NCBI GenBank assembly: GCA_964518595.1
Contig: CAZFHA010000015.1
Coordinates: 34,493-98,492, forward strand
Length of the DNA stretch: 64,000 bases
Origin: CAZFHA01 sp964518595
GTDB lineage: Bacteria; Bacillota; Clostridia; Saccharofermentanales; Saccharofermentanaceae
Reading direction: 5' to 3'
Of the stretch, positions 54,222 to 63,574 are shown in pieces (position 1 is the first letter of the stretch; every line of letters starts with the position of its first letter). Below the pieces are notes generated by a model. It worked only from the letters and a program-made list of their open reading frames with translations. It searched no databases and was not told the DNA's origin. The position numbers and the translations under genes were made by a program.

Positions 54222-54259
54222 TTTGTTCCTGTACACTATTCTTAGTATACAGGAACAAA
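54222..54259. repeat. 17-bp near-perfect inverted repeat
   Basis: A 17-bp stem with one mismatch, beginning TTTGTTCCTGTA, surrounds a 4-base loop between the VOC-protein stop and the ada start. No T-run follows on the minus strand. It may be a terminator-like hairpin, an operator or a small repeat element. Confidence 0.55.
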
Positions 54260-54334
54260 TCAAAAGAAATACCAGAAAACCTAACACCAATTTACAAACC
54301 TAATTCTATACAGAAAAAATTGTTCTACTTACTT

Positions 54335-54769
54335 TTAAAAGGTGAAGGGCGAGCCGCTGTCTAAGCTTAACTGCCAAGGGATACCAAACTTATCGGTGAG
54401 CATACAGTAACAATCACTCCAGAAGGTTTTTTGTGGTTCCATATGCACATCAGCCCCGACACGTAATCTTTCAAACCAAGTAAGAATATCGGTCTTATTT
54501 AGACTTCCAAGGGTAATGTTAATATTGTTACCGGGATGATAAGGCATCATGGGAGTTGTGTCTGAAAGCATTAAGTTGTGTCCGGCTACCGGTAAACTGC
54601 AATACATGATAAGATCTTTCCATTCCAGTGCTGGGGAGGGCATTCCCGGCATTTCAGGCATTTCACCAAAGGTCATAAACCGGGGTGAGGGGCAATCAAA
54701 AACTTTGGCATAGAATTCGATGGCTTCACGGCAGTTACCGTTGAAGTTGAGAAAAACATCCATGGACAT
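54335..54769 (-). CDS. VOC superfamily protein (PhnB-like)
   Basis: A 144-residue protein of the vicinal-oxygen-chelate superfamily, PhnB/glyoxalase-like group. It starts with DVFLNFNGNCREAIEFYAKVF and ends with CMLTDKFGIPWQLSL, the paired beta-alpha-beta-beta-beta modules expected. Family members are metal enzymes or resistance proteins of varied function, and none is assignable here. The ATG at 54769 follows AAAGGAGGT at good spacing. It lies upstream of ada on the same strand, separated by the large inverted repeat. Confidence 0.85.
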   Translation of the reverse strand: MSMDVFLNFNGNCREAIEFYAKVFDCPSPRFMTFGEMPEMPGMPSPALEWKDLIMYCSLPVAGHNLMLSDTTPMMPYHPGNNINITLGSLNKTDILTWFERLRVGADVHMEPQKTFWSDCYCMLTDKFGIPWQLSLDSGSPFTF

Positions 54770-54851
54770 AGTATTACCTCCTTTTGTCTATCCGAGTACG
54801 ATTGCAGATAGATTATGCTGGCATTTTGGCGTCTTAACTATCTGGCTTAGG

Positions 54852-54877
54852 CAGGCAAATCTCTGGAAATTTGCCTG
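54852..54877 (-). terminator. Hairpin after the dehydrogenase gene
   Basis: CAGGCAAAT pairs perfectly with ATTTGCCTG (9 bp, 8-base loop), about 30 bases beyond the dehydrogenase stop on the minus strand. It lacks a clear T-run, so it is a weak terminator candidate. Confidence 0.45.
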
Positions 54878-54906
54878 AAATAGGTCTTGAGCATAAGGGA
54901 TTCTAA

Positions 54907-55977
54907 TTACTTCGCTCCGGCGATTTTAGCCACTACCGCATCACCTACTTCTGAAGTAGTGGCAGTTCCTCCCATATCAGGGGTTAAGGTCTTTGCTTCT
55001 ACCATCAGTTCTTCCATTATGTCTAAGAGCTTTTTGCCCCAATTTTCGTGACCAAAGAAATCTAGCATTTGACTGGCTGACCAGATAGAAGCTAGGGGAT
55101 TAGCTTTGCCCTGACCGGCAATGTCAGGAGCGGAACCGTGAATCGGCTCAAACATAGAGGGGAATTTTCTCTCTGGATTAATATTGGCACCTGCGGCTAA
55201 GCCCATACCACCGGCAATGGCAGCTCCCAAATCAGTTAAAATATCACCAAATAAATTGGAAGCTACTACTACTTCAAAACGCTCGGGTTGTTTTACCATG
55301 AACATGGCGGCGGCATCTACCAGATAGGAATAGGTCTTTACATCAGGATACTCTTGCCCCACTTCTTGGAAAATTTTATCCCAGAATACCATAGAATAGT
55401 TGAGTGCATTACCCTTGCTGATACTGGTCAGGCTACGCTTTTGCTTTCTGGCCGTTTCGTAGGCGTAACGAATAATCCGCTCTGTGCCAAAACGAGAAAA
55501 TACGCTGTTTTGCAGCACCACTTCATGAGGCTTATTGGGATAGAGCCAATCCCCGGCACCGGCATATTCACCCTCGCTGTTCTCTCTGATAAAGAGCATA
55601 TCAATATCCTGCTTCCGCGCATCTTTCAATGGACAGGGGGCTCCATCTAAGAGGGTTATGGGCCTTATATTGACATACTGGTCAAAATTCTTCCTGATCT
55701 TAAGCAGCAGATCCCATAACGAAATATGATCGGGAACGCCAGGGAACCCTACTGCACCTAAATAAATTGCATCAAACTCTTTTAGAATCTCAATACCATC
55801 TTCCGGCATCATTTGGCCGGTCTGAAGATAATACTCGCAGCCCCAAGGGAAAATGGTGAAATCAAAAGCAAAACCTTGATCTTGAGCGGCAACTTGATCT
55901 AAGACTTTCATGCCTTCTTTTAGAACTTCAGGACCAATTCCATCTCCGGGAATCACAGCAATTTTATATTTTTTCAT
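54907..55977 (-). CDS. Tartrate/D-malate dehydrogenase-type oxidative decarboxylase
   Basis: A 356-residue member of the isocitrate/isopropylmalate dehydrogenase family. The N-terminal KIAVIPGDGIGPEV, IRENSEGEYAGAG near 125-137, and the metal and NAD motifs NLFGDILTDLGAAIAGG and FEPIHGSAPDIAGQG are all present. The single-domain length and the SEGEYAG motif fit the tartrate dehydrogenase/D-malate dehydrogenase (TtuC/DmlA-like) branch better than LeuB, though 3-isopropylmalate cannot be excluded. The start has no strong ribosome site. It lies 41 bases downstream of leuS and may be co-transcribed with it. No leuA, leuC or leuD is nearby. Confidence 0.85.
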   Translation of the reverse strand: MKKYKIAVIPGDGIGPEVLKEGMKVLDQVAAQDQGFAFDFTIFPWGCEYYLQTGQMMPEDGIEILKEFDAIYLGAVGFPGVPDHISLWDLLLKIRKNFDQYVNIRPITLLDGAPCPLKDARKQDIDMLFIRENSEGEYAGAGDWLYPNKPHEVVLQNSVFSRFGTERIIRYAYETARKQKRSLTSISKGNALNYSMVFWDKIFQEVGQEYPDVKTYSYLVDAAAMFMVKQPERFEVVVASNLFGDILTDLGAAIAGGMGLAAGANINPERKFPSMFEPIHGSAPDIAGQGKANPLASIWSASQMLDFFGHENWGKKLLDIMEELMVEAKTLTPDMGGTATTSEVGDAVVAKIAGAK

Positions 55978-56018
55978 ACACGTTAGCCGAATTATCGGCG
56001 CCCTTTCTTATAGGTTTC

Positions 56019-58508
56019 TTATTTGATTACTAAATTGGCTAAGCGGCCGGGAACAAAAATAAATTTTACAATCTTTCTATCTCCGAGATAATCTTGTAAA
56101 CGAGGGTCATTTTTAACTTGATCCTCCACCTCTTCTTTTGTCGCGTCATTCTTGACCTGAATCCGAAACTTGACTTGACCATTAATTTGTACAGCTAACT
56201 CAATGGTATCCAGTATCAGTGCCTCAGGATCAAACTCTGGCCAAGTTTGGTTGAAAATCGAGTAGGGGTTACCAAGGATTTCCCATTGCTCTTCACAGAA
56301 GTGGGGGGCAAAGGGGGCAAATAACTTGAGTAATGTCTCTGTTGCCTGAATATAAATCTCTGGATTATCCTGAGCGGAGAACTTATTCAGGGCATTCAAA
56401 AGCTCCATCAAACGGGCGATGGAAGTATTAAACTGGAAGCGCTCAGTATCTTGCGTAACGGCTTTTATGGTGTAATGTAGCGTGTAGAGTAACTCTTTTT
56501 CCCTGGCGGCTTCACTACCGGCATTTAACTTGGCGCTCTTGGAAGCCAGTCTGTTCTGCTTTAGGTCTTTTACCTCTTCTACGAGTCTTTCAACTCGGGA
56601 AACAAACTTAACAATAGCCTGCAAACCACTGTCACTCCAAGGGCCACCCTCTGTATAGGCAAAACCAAAGGCGAGATAAGTTCTGAAAACGTCCGAACCA
56701 TATTTGTTAATGTACGCATCCGGAGCTACAGTATTTCCTTTAGATTTTGCCATCCGATTACCATCAGGTCCAAGAATGATACCTTGATGAACTAAAGAAG
56801 TGAAGGGTTCGTCAAAGTCTAAAAGCCCCAGATCACGTAAAGCTTTACAAACAAAACGAGAGTAAAGAAGGTGCATGGCCGCATGTTCAGGTCCGCCTAC
56901 ATACTTGTCTACAGGACACATCCGGTCAATAATCTTACGACTAAAGGGCTCACTTTGATTCTTTGGGTCTGGATAGCGAAGTTCATACCAGGATGAATCG
57001 ACAAAAGTATCCATGGTGTCGGCATCGCGCTTGGCAGCTTTTCCACAAGTGGGGCAAGGTACATTAATGAAGGAGTCACATTTCGCCAAAGGGGATTCTC
57101 CGTCAGGGGTAAAGGCCACGTCATAGGGTAGGAGCACCGGCAATTGATCTTCCGGTACGGGAACCACTCCGCAGTCGGGGCAATGAATGACGGGAATGGG
57201 GGTTCCCCAATAACGCTGACGGGAGATGAGCCAGTCCCGAAGCCGGAAATTAATCTTGGTTTTTCCTAAACCGGACTCTTGCAGACTGGCAACAATCTTT
57301 TCTGCACCTTGGGTAGAGGTAAGGCCATCAAAGCTACCGGAATGGACAAGAATACCCTTTTCACAATAGGGAAGTGGGTCTTCGTCTTTTCCGCCGGAAG
57401 TAATTACTCGTTTGATGGGTAAAGCGAATTTTTGGGCAAATTCAAAATCTCTTTCGTCATGAGCTGGAACAGCCATGACTACACCAGTACCATAGCCAGC
57501 AATAACATAATCAGCCGCCCAAACCGGAACTTTCTCCTGGGTAATTGGATGCACGGCATAAGCACCGGTAAAAACACCGGTTTTTTCTCGAGTGGTAGAC
57601 ATTCGATCAATCTCAGAGGCCTTCTTAGTAGTTTCTTGGTAAAGAGCCACCGCCTGTGCTTGATCCTTGGTAGTTAATAAGTCACAAAGTTCAGATTCTG
57701 GAGCCACCACCACATAGGTAACACCCATTAAGGTGTCTGCCCGTGTTGTGAAGACTTCTAGCGTTAAGGGACTACCATCTTCATTCAACAGTTGGCTGCC
57801 GTCCTTTTCGCAGAAAAATGAAATTTCAGCACCTTCAGAACGCCCAATCCAGTTACTCTGAATCTTCTTGGTTTTATCCGGCCAATCCAAGGCAGGCAAG
57901 CAGTCTAAGAGCTCTTGAGCATAGCGAGTAATGGCAAAAAACCATTGTGTCATGTTCTTTCTGGTTATCTCAGTATTACAACGTTCACAAGCTCCGTCCA
58001 CCACTTGCTCATTGGCCAATACGGTATTGCAGTTAGGGCACCAATTCACCGGGGCATTTTTTCTATAGGCTAAATCATTTTCTAAAAATTTGAGGAAAAT
58101 CCACTGATTCCAACGATAATATTCGGGAAAGCAAGTGGCAATTTCATAATCCCAATCATAAGTAGCTCCCATTTCTCGAAGCTGCTTCTCCATGGTTTTA
58201 ATATTTTGCAAAGTAGAATCCTGGGGATGGATACCCGTCTTAATGGCGTAGTTTTCCGCCGGTAACCCAAAGGCGTCAAAACCCATAGGGTGAAAGACAT
58301 TGAACCCCTGCATTCGCTTCATTCTTGTCCAGGAATCGGTCAATGCATAATTATACCAATGCCCTAGGTGTAAATTGGCTCCGGAAGGATAGGAGAACAT
58401 TTCCATACAATAGAGCTTTTCACCTTCGCCTTCAGGGTTATATTTATAGAGCTTAGTTTCTTCCCATTTCTTCTGCCACTTACCATCGGTTTCTACTGAA
58501 TATGCCAT
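56019..58508 (-). CDS. leuS: Leucyl-tRNA synthetase
   Basis: An 829-residue class I synthetase that charges tRNA-Leu. The HIGH-type motif HLGH is at residues 47-50, a zinc module with CPNCNTV and CERCNTE is near 155-175, and the editing domain includes TRADTLMGVTYVV and the GTGVVMAVPAHDERD segment. The KMSKS equivalent is MAKSK at 586-590, followed by an anticodon-binding helical domain and a C-terminal domain. The ATG at 58508 follows GGGAGATG; a GTG at 58523 would overlap that site. No T-box leader motif is visible in the short upstream region. Confidence 0.97.
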   Translation of the reverse strand: MAYSVETDGKWQKKWEETKLYKYNPEGEGEKLYCMEMFSYPSGANLHLGHWYNYALTDSWTRMKRMQGFNVFHPMGFDAFGLPAENYAIKTGIHPQDSTLQNIKTMEKQLREMGATYDWDYEIATCFPEYYRWNQWIFLKFLENDLAYRKNAPVNWCPNCNTVLANEQVVDGACERCNTEITRKNMTQWFFAITRYAQELLDCLPALDWPDKTKKIQSNWIGRSEGAEISFFCEKDGSQLLNEDGSPLTLEVFTTRADTLMGVTYVVVAPESELCDLLTTKDQAQAVALYQETTKKASEIDRMSTTREKTGVFTGAYAVHPITQEKVPVWAADYVIAGYGTGVVMAVPAHDERDFEFAQKFALPIKRVITSGGKDEDPLPYCEKGILVHSGSFDGLTSTQGAEKIVASLQESGLGKTKINFRLRDWLISRQRYWGTPIPVIHCPDCGVVPVPEDQLPVLLPYDVAFTPDGESPLAKCDSFINVPCPTCGKAAKRDADTMDTFVDSSWYELRYPDPKNQSEPFSRKIIDRMCPVDKYVGGPEHAAMHLLYSRFVCKALRDLGLLDFDEPFTSLVHQGIILGPDGNRMAKSKGNTVAPDAYINKYGSDVFRTYLAFGFAYTEGGPWSDSGLQAIVKFVSRVERLVEEVKDLKQNRLASKSAKLNAGSEAAREKELLYTLHYTIKAVTQDTERFQFNTSIARLMELLNALNKFSAQDNPEIYIQATETLLKLFAPFAPHFCEEQWEILGNPYSIFNQTWPEFDPEALILDTIELAVQINGQVKFRIQVKNDATKEEVEDQVKNDPRLQDYLGDRKIVKFIFVPGRLANLVIK

Positions 58509-58605
58509 TATCTCATCTCCCACATGATTTGATATTTTGATACGAAATTAACGAGTAGAGTTTTAGCTATCTGACAACAGCTTCCGCTGCTTCTTTCCTC
58601 CAAAG

Positions 58606-58614
58606 ATTATAGCA
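58606..58614 (-). promoter_or_regulatory. Extended -10 promoter of leuS
   Basis: On the minus strand, TGC precedes a perfect TATAAT, matching the extended -10 form, about 100 bases upstream of leuS. The -35 region is poor. Confidence 0.6.
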
Positions 58615-58657
58615 GATAGACCGGCTAAAATACATGTGCAAAGAAAATCCTAGCTTA

Positions 58658-59506
58658 TTATGTTTTGAAAAAACACCACTTTATCAGTAGTAAAATTACT
58701 AGGTGCAGTGGATAAAAAAGATAAAAGCTATATTGAAACGCTGAACTGGGTCTCTTTCTGTTATCCGGTAGTGCGCAGAGAAAAAAAGCTGCGATTGAAG
58801 CGCCATAGTAGGACAGTTCCTGAGTGTTAACAAAATGAGTTAATAAAAAGATAGCTGTTATTACGGAATAACCTAATAGAGCCCAAAGCACTTTATCTTT
58901 AGGAGCATACACCTGTGCAGCGTAAAAAATAAAAATTGATAGAAGTGTCATTAATCCATATGGTATAGGTAGTAAAAGCGCCAGAAAAACAGATAAGGCT
59001 ATAAAGCAAATACCTAAAATGCAGCGAAAAGGTGCAGGACAGCTTTGAAAAGAATTAGAGACGGTAGGCATAGAGGAGCTTAGACCATTTCCGATGCGAA
59101 GATCAAACCGGGTTGATTTCGTTTGAGGATTAGCAAAAAGTAGCCGCATGGAAGCAATTCGATCTAAGGGAACACTTAAAAGCAATTCCCAACCCAAAAG
59201 AAGAGCAAAGCCTAATAACAAAAGAAGTACAGGATTTAGTGCAAAAATAGCTATGGGCGCAGAAAAAAAACTGGAGGAAACCAAAAGTAAGCCATGGGCA
59301 ATCAATGCTAGACTCAGTAGCCGCAAAAAATATCCCTTCTGGTCGCTGGTCTTGAGGTAGCCCAAAACAAATAGGTATGCAAAAAGCGGAATGGCAAGGC
59401 TACTCAAAATACTGAAAAATCCATAGAGTTCCGGGGACATTTGTTCGGGGAAAAGCCGCACAATCTGACCCAATAAAAGAAAGAAACAGGCGAGAGTTTT
59501 CTTCAC
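58658..59506 (-). CDS. TraX-like polytopic membrane protein
   Basis: A protein of about 282 residues with roughly eight membrane segments. The C-terminal FQYSFYLFYPLHLVILLLIKW and the overall hydropathy fit TraX/acyltransferase-3-like proteins. In conjugative plasmids TraX acetylates pilin, but chromosomal Firmicute members are of unknown function and there is no conjugation gene here. A hydrophilic insert (about 125-155) interrupts the membrane segments. The GTG at 59506 with GGAG upstream is preferred; an ATG at 59524 lacks a ribosome site. It is transcribed away from the mreB-like gene. Confidence 0.65.
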   Translation of the reverse strand: MKKTLACFFLLLGQIVRLFPEQMSPELYGFFSILSSLAIPLFAYLFVLGYLKTSDQKGYFLRLLSLALIAHGLLLVSSSFFSAPIAIFALNPVLLLLLGFALLLGWELLLSVPLDRIASMRLLFANPQTKSTRFDLRIGNGLSSSMPTVSNSFQSCPAPFRCILGICFIALSVFLALLLPIPYGLMTLLSIFIFYAAQVYAPKDKVLWALLGYSVITAIFLLTHFVNTQELSYYGASIAAFFLCALPDNRKRPSSAFQYSFYLFYPLHLVILLLIKWCFFKT

Positions 59507-59665
59507 AAGATCATCTCCATACATATATGATTTCAGTATTTGTAATCAAGTTGATATTTATTCTATATAATTCTCTTTTATATAGCAATTGAATCGAAAC
59601 CTATTTTATTGTATCATTAGTCTCATTGGATTTCCTGCTTTACGGTTAATTTTAAGGAGAATAAA

Positions 59666-60676
59666 ATGGGATTAGGCATGGACATTGGTATCGACTTAGG
59701 TACCTGTAGTGTTTTGATATATGTTAGAGGCAAAGGTGTTGTATTGAAAGAGCCCTCAGTAGTGGCTGTTAATACTAAGACGGGTAAGGTTTTGGCTGTA
59801 GGTGAAAGCGCTAGCCTTATGTTAGGGCGTACTCCGGGCGTTGTAGAGGCTATTCGGCCATTACAAGACGGAGTTATTTCCGATTTTAAAGTAACCGAAG
59901 TTATGTTGAAGGCTTTTATTGGTCGAGTCTGTCGAGGACTTCGAGCCACCTACTTTAAGCCCACCATTGTAGTTTGTGTTCCGTCTGTTATTACCCCTGT
60001 TGAGCAAAAGGCGGTAGAAGACGCTTGTCGTCATGCCGGGGCTAAGGATGTTTTCTTGATTAGAGAGCCTATTGCTGCTGCTATTGGTGCAGGAATTGAT
60101 ATTACGAAGGCCTGTGGTTCGATGATTGTAGATATTGGTGGTGGTACCACAGATATCTCTGTTATCTCCCTTTGTGAGCCGGTAGTAGATTATTCTTTAA
60201 AAGTAGCTGGAGATCGGTTTGACGAGGCTATCATTAAGCACGTTCGCCGGAAACATAATATTTTAATTGGTGAAAGAACCGCCGAGGAGCTAAAGATTCA
60301 GATTGGTTGTGCCTATCCGAGGGAGGAAGAAGCCACCATGGATGTTCGTGGGCGTAATCTCATTACCGGACTACCCGCGACAGTGACTGTTTCATCAACA
60401 GAAATGCTGGAAGCACTGGAAGAACCTGTCGCCCAGATTTTTGAAGCGGTTCACTCTGTGCTGGAGCGGACACCGCCAGAACTGATGGCAGATATTAGCC
60501 AGCGGGGTATTGTAATGACTGGTGGCGGAGCTTTACTCTATGGGTTAGACAGGATGTTAGCTACGAAGATTGGTATTGATGTTTTTGTTGCGGACGACGC
60601 TGTAAGTTGCGTAGCTATTGGAACGGGTAAAGCTTTAAATATGATGGATAAGTTTGCGGCTCTTGGTGATGCTTAG
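59666..60676 (+). CDS. mreB: MreB/Mbl family rod-shape actin homologue
   Basis: A 336-residue bacterial actin. The nucleotide-binding motifs are GIDLGTCSVLIYV (about 8-20), VDIGGGTTDIS (about 155-165) and TGGGALLYGLD (about 287-297). The N-terminal amphipathic helix common in MreB is short. The protein organises peptidoglycan synthesis along the cell side wall. It stands alone without mreC and mreD, as for the Mbl or MreBH paralogues of Bacillus, so Mbl is equally possible. The ATG follows AAGGAGA. Confidence 0.9.
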   Translation: MGLGMDIGIDLGTCSVLIYVRGKGVVLKEPSVVAVNTKTGKVLAVGESASLMLGRTPGVVEAIRPLQDGVISDFKVTEVMLKAFIGRVCRGLRATYFKPTIVVCVPSVITPVEQKAVEDACRHAGAKDVFLIREPIAAAIGAGIDITKACGSMIVDIGGGTTDISVISLCEPVVDYSLKVAGDRFDEAIIKHVRRKHNILIGERTAEELKIQIGCAYPREEEATMDVRGRNLITGLPATVTVSSTEMLEALEEPVAQIFEAVHSVLERTPPELMADISQRGIVMTGGGALLYGLDRMLATKIGIDVFVADDAVSCVAIGTGKALNMMDKFAALGDA

Positions 60677-61151
60677 CTTGTTTCATTTTTGGAGCCTTTG
60701 TCCCAGTTGATACGATTAGCAATAGGTCGGGAGGCGGTTTCTTTAAATGTGAAGATTGCCCCTCGGTTCTTGCATTTACAGATAGGATTTTGGATTGAGT
60801 TAAAGTACTGCTATTACTGGATTTCAGATAGCGGTACTTTTCTTATTATCCCTAAATATGAAAATTTTTTTGACAAATATGAATAAATTTTTCTAAAAAG
60901 GATAAATTCATCTTGACGTAATGGGTTCGACATTTTATAATGACAGCATTCTACTCTAAGCACGATCTCTGTATAATCATTACGATCACTCCCCATTTTG
61001 GGTTGTTTGAGAAGATTTTTGAAGGGTTTTTTGACACATAAATCCCCCTTTCTATTGATTGATTTTGAAAAAGGAAGAAATAGAATTTCAGGGCTTTAGT
61101 GATTCAATATTGTATATTTGTGCGTTGAAAATTTATAAACTGAGGTGAAGA
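60677..61151 (+). promoter_or_regulatory. rho upstream region with promoter
   Basis: These 475 bases hold no credible gene. TTGACG at 60913-60918 and TATAAT at 60936-60941 are separated by 17 bases and would give a leader of about 200 nt before rho. A second TTGACA at 60870-60875 lacks a good -10. The long leader may allow autogenous control by Rho, as known in other bacteria. Confidence 0.65.
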
Positions 61152-63533
61152 ATGGAGTCTGCTGATAATTTCTCCCAGAAGAAAAAAAAGGATCTTGTGG
61201 CAATTGCCAGTTTGTTTGGCATATTATCTGTTGAAAAAGCTAATAGAATGACTAAGGATCAACTCATAGATTTGCTGCAAGAACAGGAGCGACAAAGTCA
61301 GGAGATTTCGCCATCCAGTGATAAGCAGAAAGCTGCGGATCAAGCTCTGCTGGATTCTACCGATATGTTAATTGAAGCCATCTCCGAGGAGCAGGCAAAA
61401 GAAGAGCAAGTAGATGTGGCGGAAAATAAAAGTACTCTTCCCCCTGCCGAAACTGCTATTATGCAAGAAGAATCCTCAAGGTCTACAAAACCAGGGCGAA
61501 AAGTTGCCCCTTCCAAGGATAAGAAAAGTACTACAAAAGCTTCACCGGAGAAGGTAAGTCCTGCTAAAACAACCAAAAGCAAAGCTAAAACGGTATCAGG
61601 AACAAAGAAGAAATCCCCCAAAGAAGATATACGTGAAGAAATAGCTTCTTCCCAACCGGATCAGTCCGAACTTTTTTTGCCTTCCGATTTACCTGGAGAT
61701 ACAATAGAACAGCTTGATTCCAAAGCAGATGAAGCTCAAAAGTCTATTCCGGAGGTGAATACTTCTGAGGCAGAAGTAGTAGCACCTGCACCTAAGAAAC
61801 GGGGACGCCCCAGAAAGAAAGCTACAGAAGCCGCCAGTCCGGAACAGATTCCTTTACCGCTTATGACAAGGACTTCGGTCTCCGATTCGCCAGTGCCAGA
61901 AGCTGAAGCTAAGAGCCATGCAGAAGATCAACCTGCTTTGGTTATGGCGGAAATGTCCCATTCTAAAGTAGAAAGCAGCGATCCCAATCTGGCTGTCAAT
62001 TCGGCTTCTGATTCTCAGCCGGATAAGGTGACCAGCAAAGATGTCAATACTCAGCCTCTAAATAAGGGTAAGCGTCAGTCCGTTATCATCAAACCTAAAG
62101 ACGATGTAGCAGAGATAAAGGTCGAAAGTCATTCAAAGGAGCAGGCTTCTTCTCGGGGAGTGGAAGAGGCTACTGCTTCCCAAGAGATTCAGGTTAAAGC
62201 CAGTTCAGAAAGTGAGCAACAGGTCTCGACTGAAGAGCGCACCAAGGAGGGCGAAAACCAAGAGGGTGTCAAGAGTGAAGGCAAGGAAGATGGTACTTTA
62301 CCAAGAACCTTTCGTCCGAAAGATGTCTCTCAAGAAATTTATTCCGGTATTTTAGAAATTATGCCTGAGGGCTACGGCTTTTTAAGACGGGAGAATTATC
62401 TTCAAGGTCAAAACGATCTCTTTGTTCCTAATCAATATATCCGGCGGTTTAACCTCAGAACCGGAGATCATGTGGAAGGGCCGAGCCGACCCAAGAGAGA
62501 TACGGATCGTTACCATGCTCTCCAATATATTAAGCAAGTTAATGGCTTGCCTCCTGAGCGTATGATTCGTCGTCCGCACTTTGATAGGCTTACCCCTATT
62601 TATCCAGAGACAAAGTTTATTCTGGAAACGGATAAGAGTGAGCTTTCTACAAGAATTATTGATTTAGTTGCTCCCATTGGTAAAGGACAGCGTGGCATGA
62701 TCGTTTCTCCGCCTAAGGCCGGTAAAACAATCTTACTTCAAAAAATTGCTAATTCTATTTCTCAAAATAATCCTCAAGCGAAATTAATTGTGCTTCTAAT
62801 TGATGAACGACCAGAAGAAGTAACTGATATGCAGCGTTCTATTAACGGTGAGGTGGTTTACTCTACTTTTGATAAAACACCGGAGAATCATGTCCGGATT
62901 GTAGAGCTGGTTTTGGAGCGAGCCATGCGGTTAGTTGAATTAGGTCAAGATGTAGTGATTCTTCTGGATTCTATTACTCGATTGGCTCGAGCCTATAACC
63001 TAACCATTAACCCTACCGGTCGAACCTTATCCGGAGGTCTTGATCCGGGTGCACTTTATGGCCCTAAGCGCTTTTTTGGTGCTGCCCGTAATATTGAAAA
63101 TGGTGGAAGCTTAACGATTGTAGCTACCTCCCTTATTGATACCGGTTCACGTATGGATGAAGTTATTTTTGAAGAGTTTAAAGGCACGGGTAACATGGAA
63201 GTTTATCTGGATCGTAAACTTTCAGAGAAGCGCATTTTCCCTGCAATTGACATTAATAAATCCGGCACGCGTCGAGAGGAATTGCTCTTGACTCCTACCG
63301 AGTTAGACGCTGTTTGGACCATCAGAAAAGCCTTTAGCCAGCTGGATACGGCAGCGGTTACTGAGATGATTATTAGTCTATTAATGAAAACGGTAAGTAA
63401 TCATCAATTTGTTCAGTCGGTAAACGTTTCTTTTTCTGACAAAGCTGTTTTTGAGGCCATGCGTGGTGTCCGTAATAATGGAAACGGCAATAATGGCAAT
63501 AACAACAATAATGGAAACAACAATTCTAGGTAG
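61152..63533 (+). CDS. rho: Transcription termination factor Rho with long disordered insert
   Basis: A 793-residue Rho, nearly twice the usual length of about 420. Residues about 8-50 form a Rho_N/SAP-like domain. Residues about 55-390 are a low-complexity Lys/Glu/Ser/Pro insert with an AT-hook-like KKRGRPRKK near 215-223. The cold-shock-like RNA-binding domain (GYGFLRRENYLQGQNDLFV) starts near 410. The ATPase domain has Walker A SPPKAGKT (Lys525) and Walker B VILLDSITR (Asp606), then the Q- and R-loops. The protein ends in an Asn/Gly-rich tail of about 19 residues. The ATG follows GAGGTGAAG. rpmE is directly downstream, as in Bacillus. Confidence 0.96.
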   Translation: MESADNFSQKKKKDLVAIASLFGILSVEKANRMTKDQLIDLLQEQERQSQEISPSSDKQKAADQALLDSTDMLIEAISEEQAKEEQVDVAENKSTLPPAETAIMQEESSRSTKPGRKVAPSKDKKSTTKASPEKVSPAKTTKSKAKTVSGTKKKSPKEDIREEIASSQPDQSELFLPSDLPGDTIEQLDSKADEAQKSIPEVNTSEAEVVAPAPKKRGRPRKKATEAASPEQIPLPLMTRTSVSDSPVPEAEAKSHAEDQPALVMAEMSHSKVESSDPNLAVNSASDSQPDKVTSKDVNTQPLNKGKRQSVIIKPKDDVAEIKVESHSKEQASSRGVEEATASQEIQVKASSESEQQVSTEERTKEGENQEGVKSEGKEDGTLPRTFRPKDVSQEIYSGILEIMPEGYGFLRRENYLQGQNDLFVPNQYIRRFNLRTGDHVEGPSRPKRDTDRYHALQYIKQVNGLPPERMIRRPHFDRLTPIYPETKFILETDKSELSTRIIDLVAPIGKGQRGMIVSPPKAGKTILLQKIANSISQNNPQAKLIVLLIDERPEEVTDMQRSINGEVVYSTFDKTPENHVRIVELVLERAMRLVELGQDVVILLDSITRLARAYNLTINPTGRTLSGGLDPGALYGPKRFFGAARNIENGGSLTIVATSLIDTGSRMDEVIFEEFKGTGNMEVYLDRKLSEKRIFPAIDINKSGTRREELLLTPTELDAVWTIRKAFSQLDTAAVTEMIISLLMKTVSNHQFVQSVNVSFSDKAVFEAMRGVRNNGNGNNGNNNNNGNNNSR

Positions 63534-63574
63534 AGAAGATCGGGCAGAACCAAAAAGAATGCGTTCTTTTGGTG

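Noticed and set aside
58524..58657. T-box riboswitch upstream of leuS
   Set aside because: The gap is only about 130 bases, and no T-box sequence or antiterminator motif is visible. A simple extended -10 promoter is seen instead.
58658..59506. Conjugative pilus acetylase function for the TraX-like protein
   Set aside because: No transfer or pilin genes are present; only the general membrane-protein family resemblance can be supported.
60689..60886. 65-codon open frame after mreB
   Set aside because: It has no ribosome site and a low-complexity, non-protein-like composition, and it is AT-rich intergenic sequence upstream of rho.
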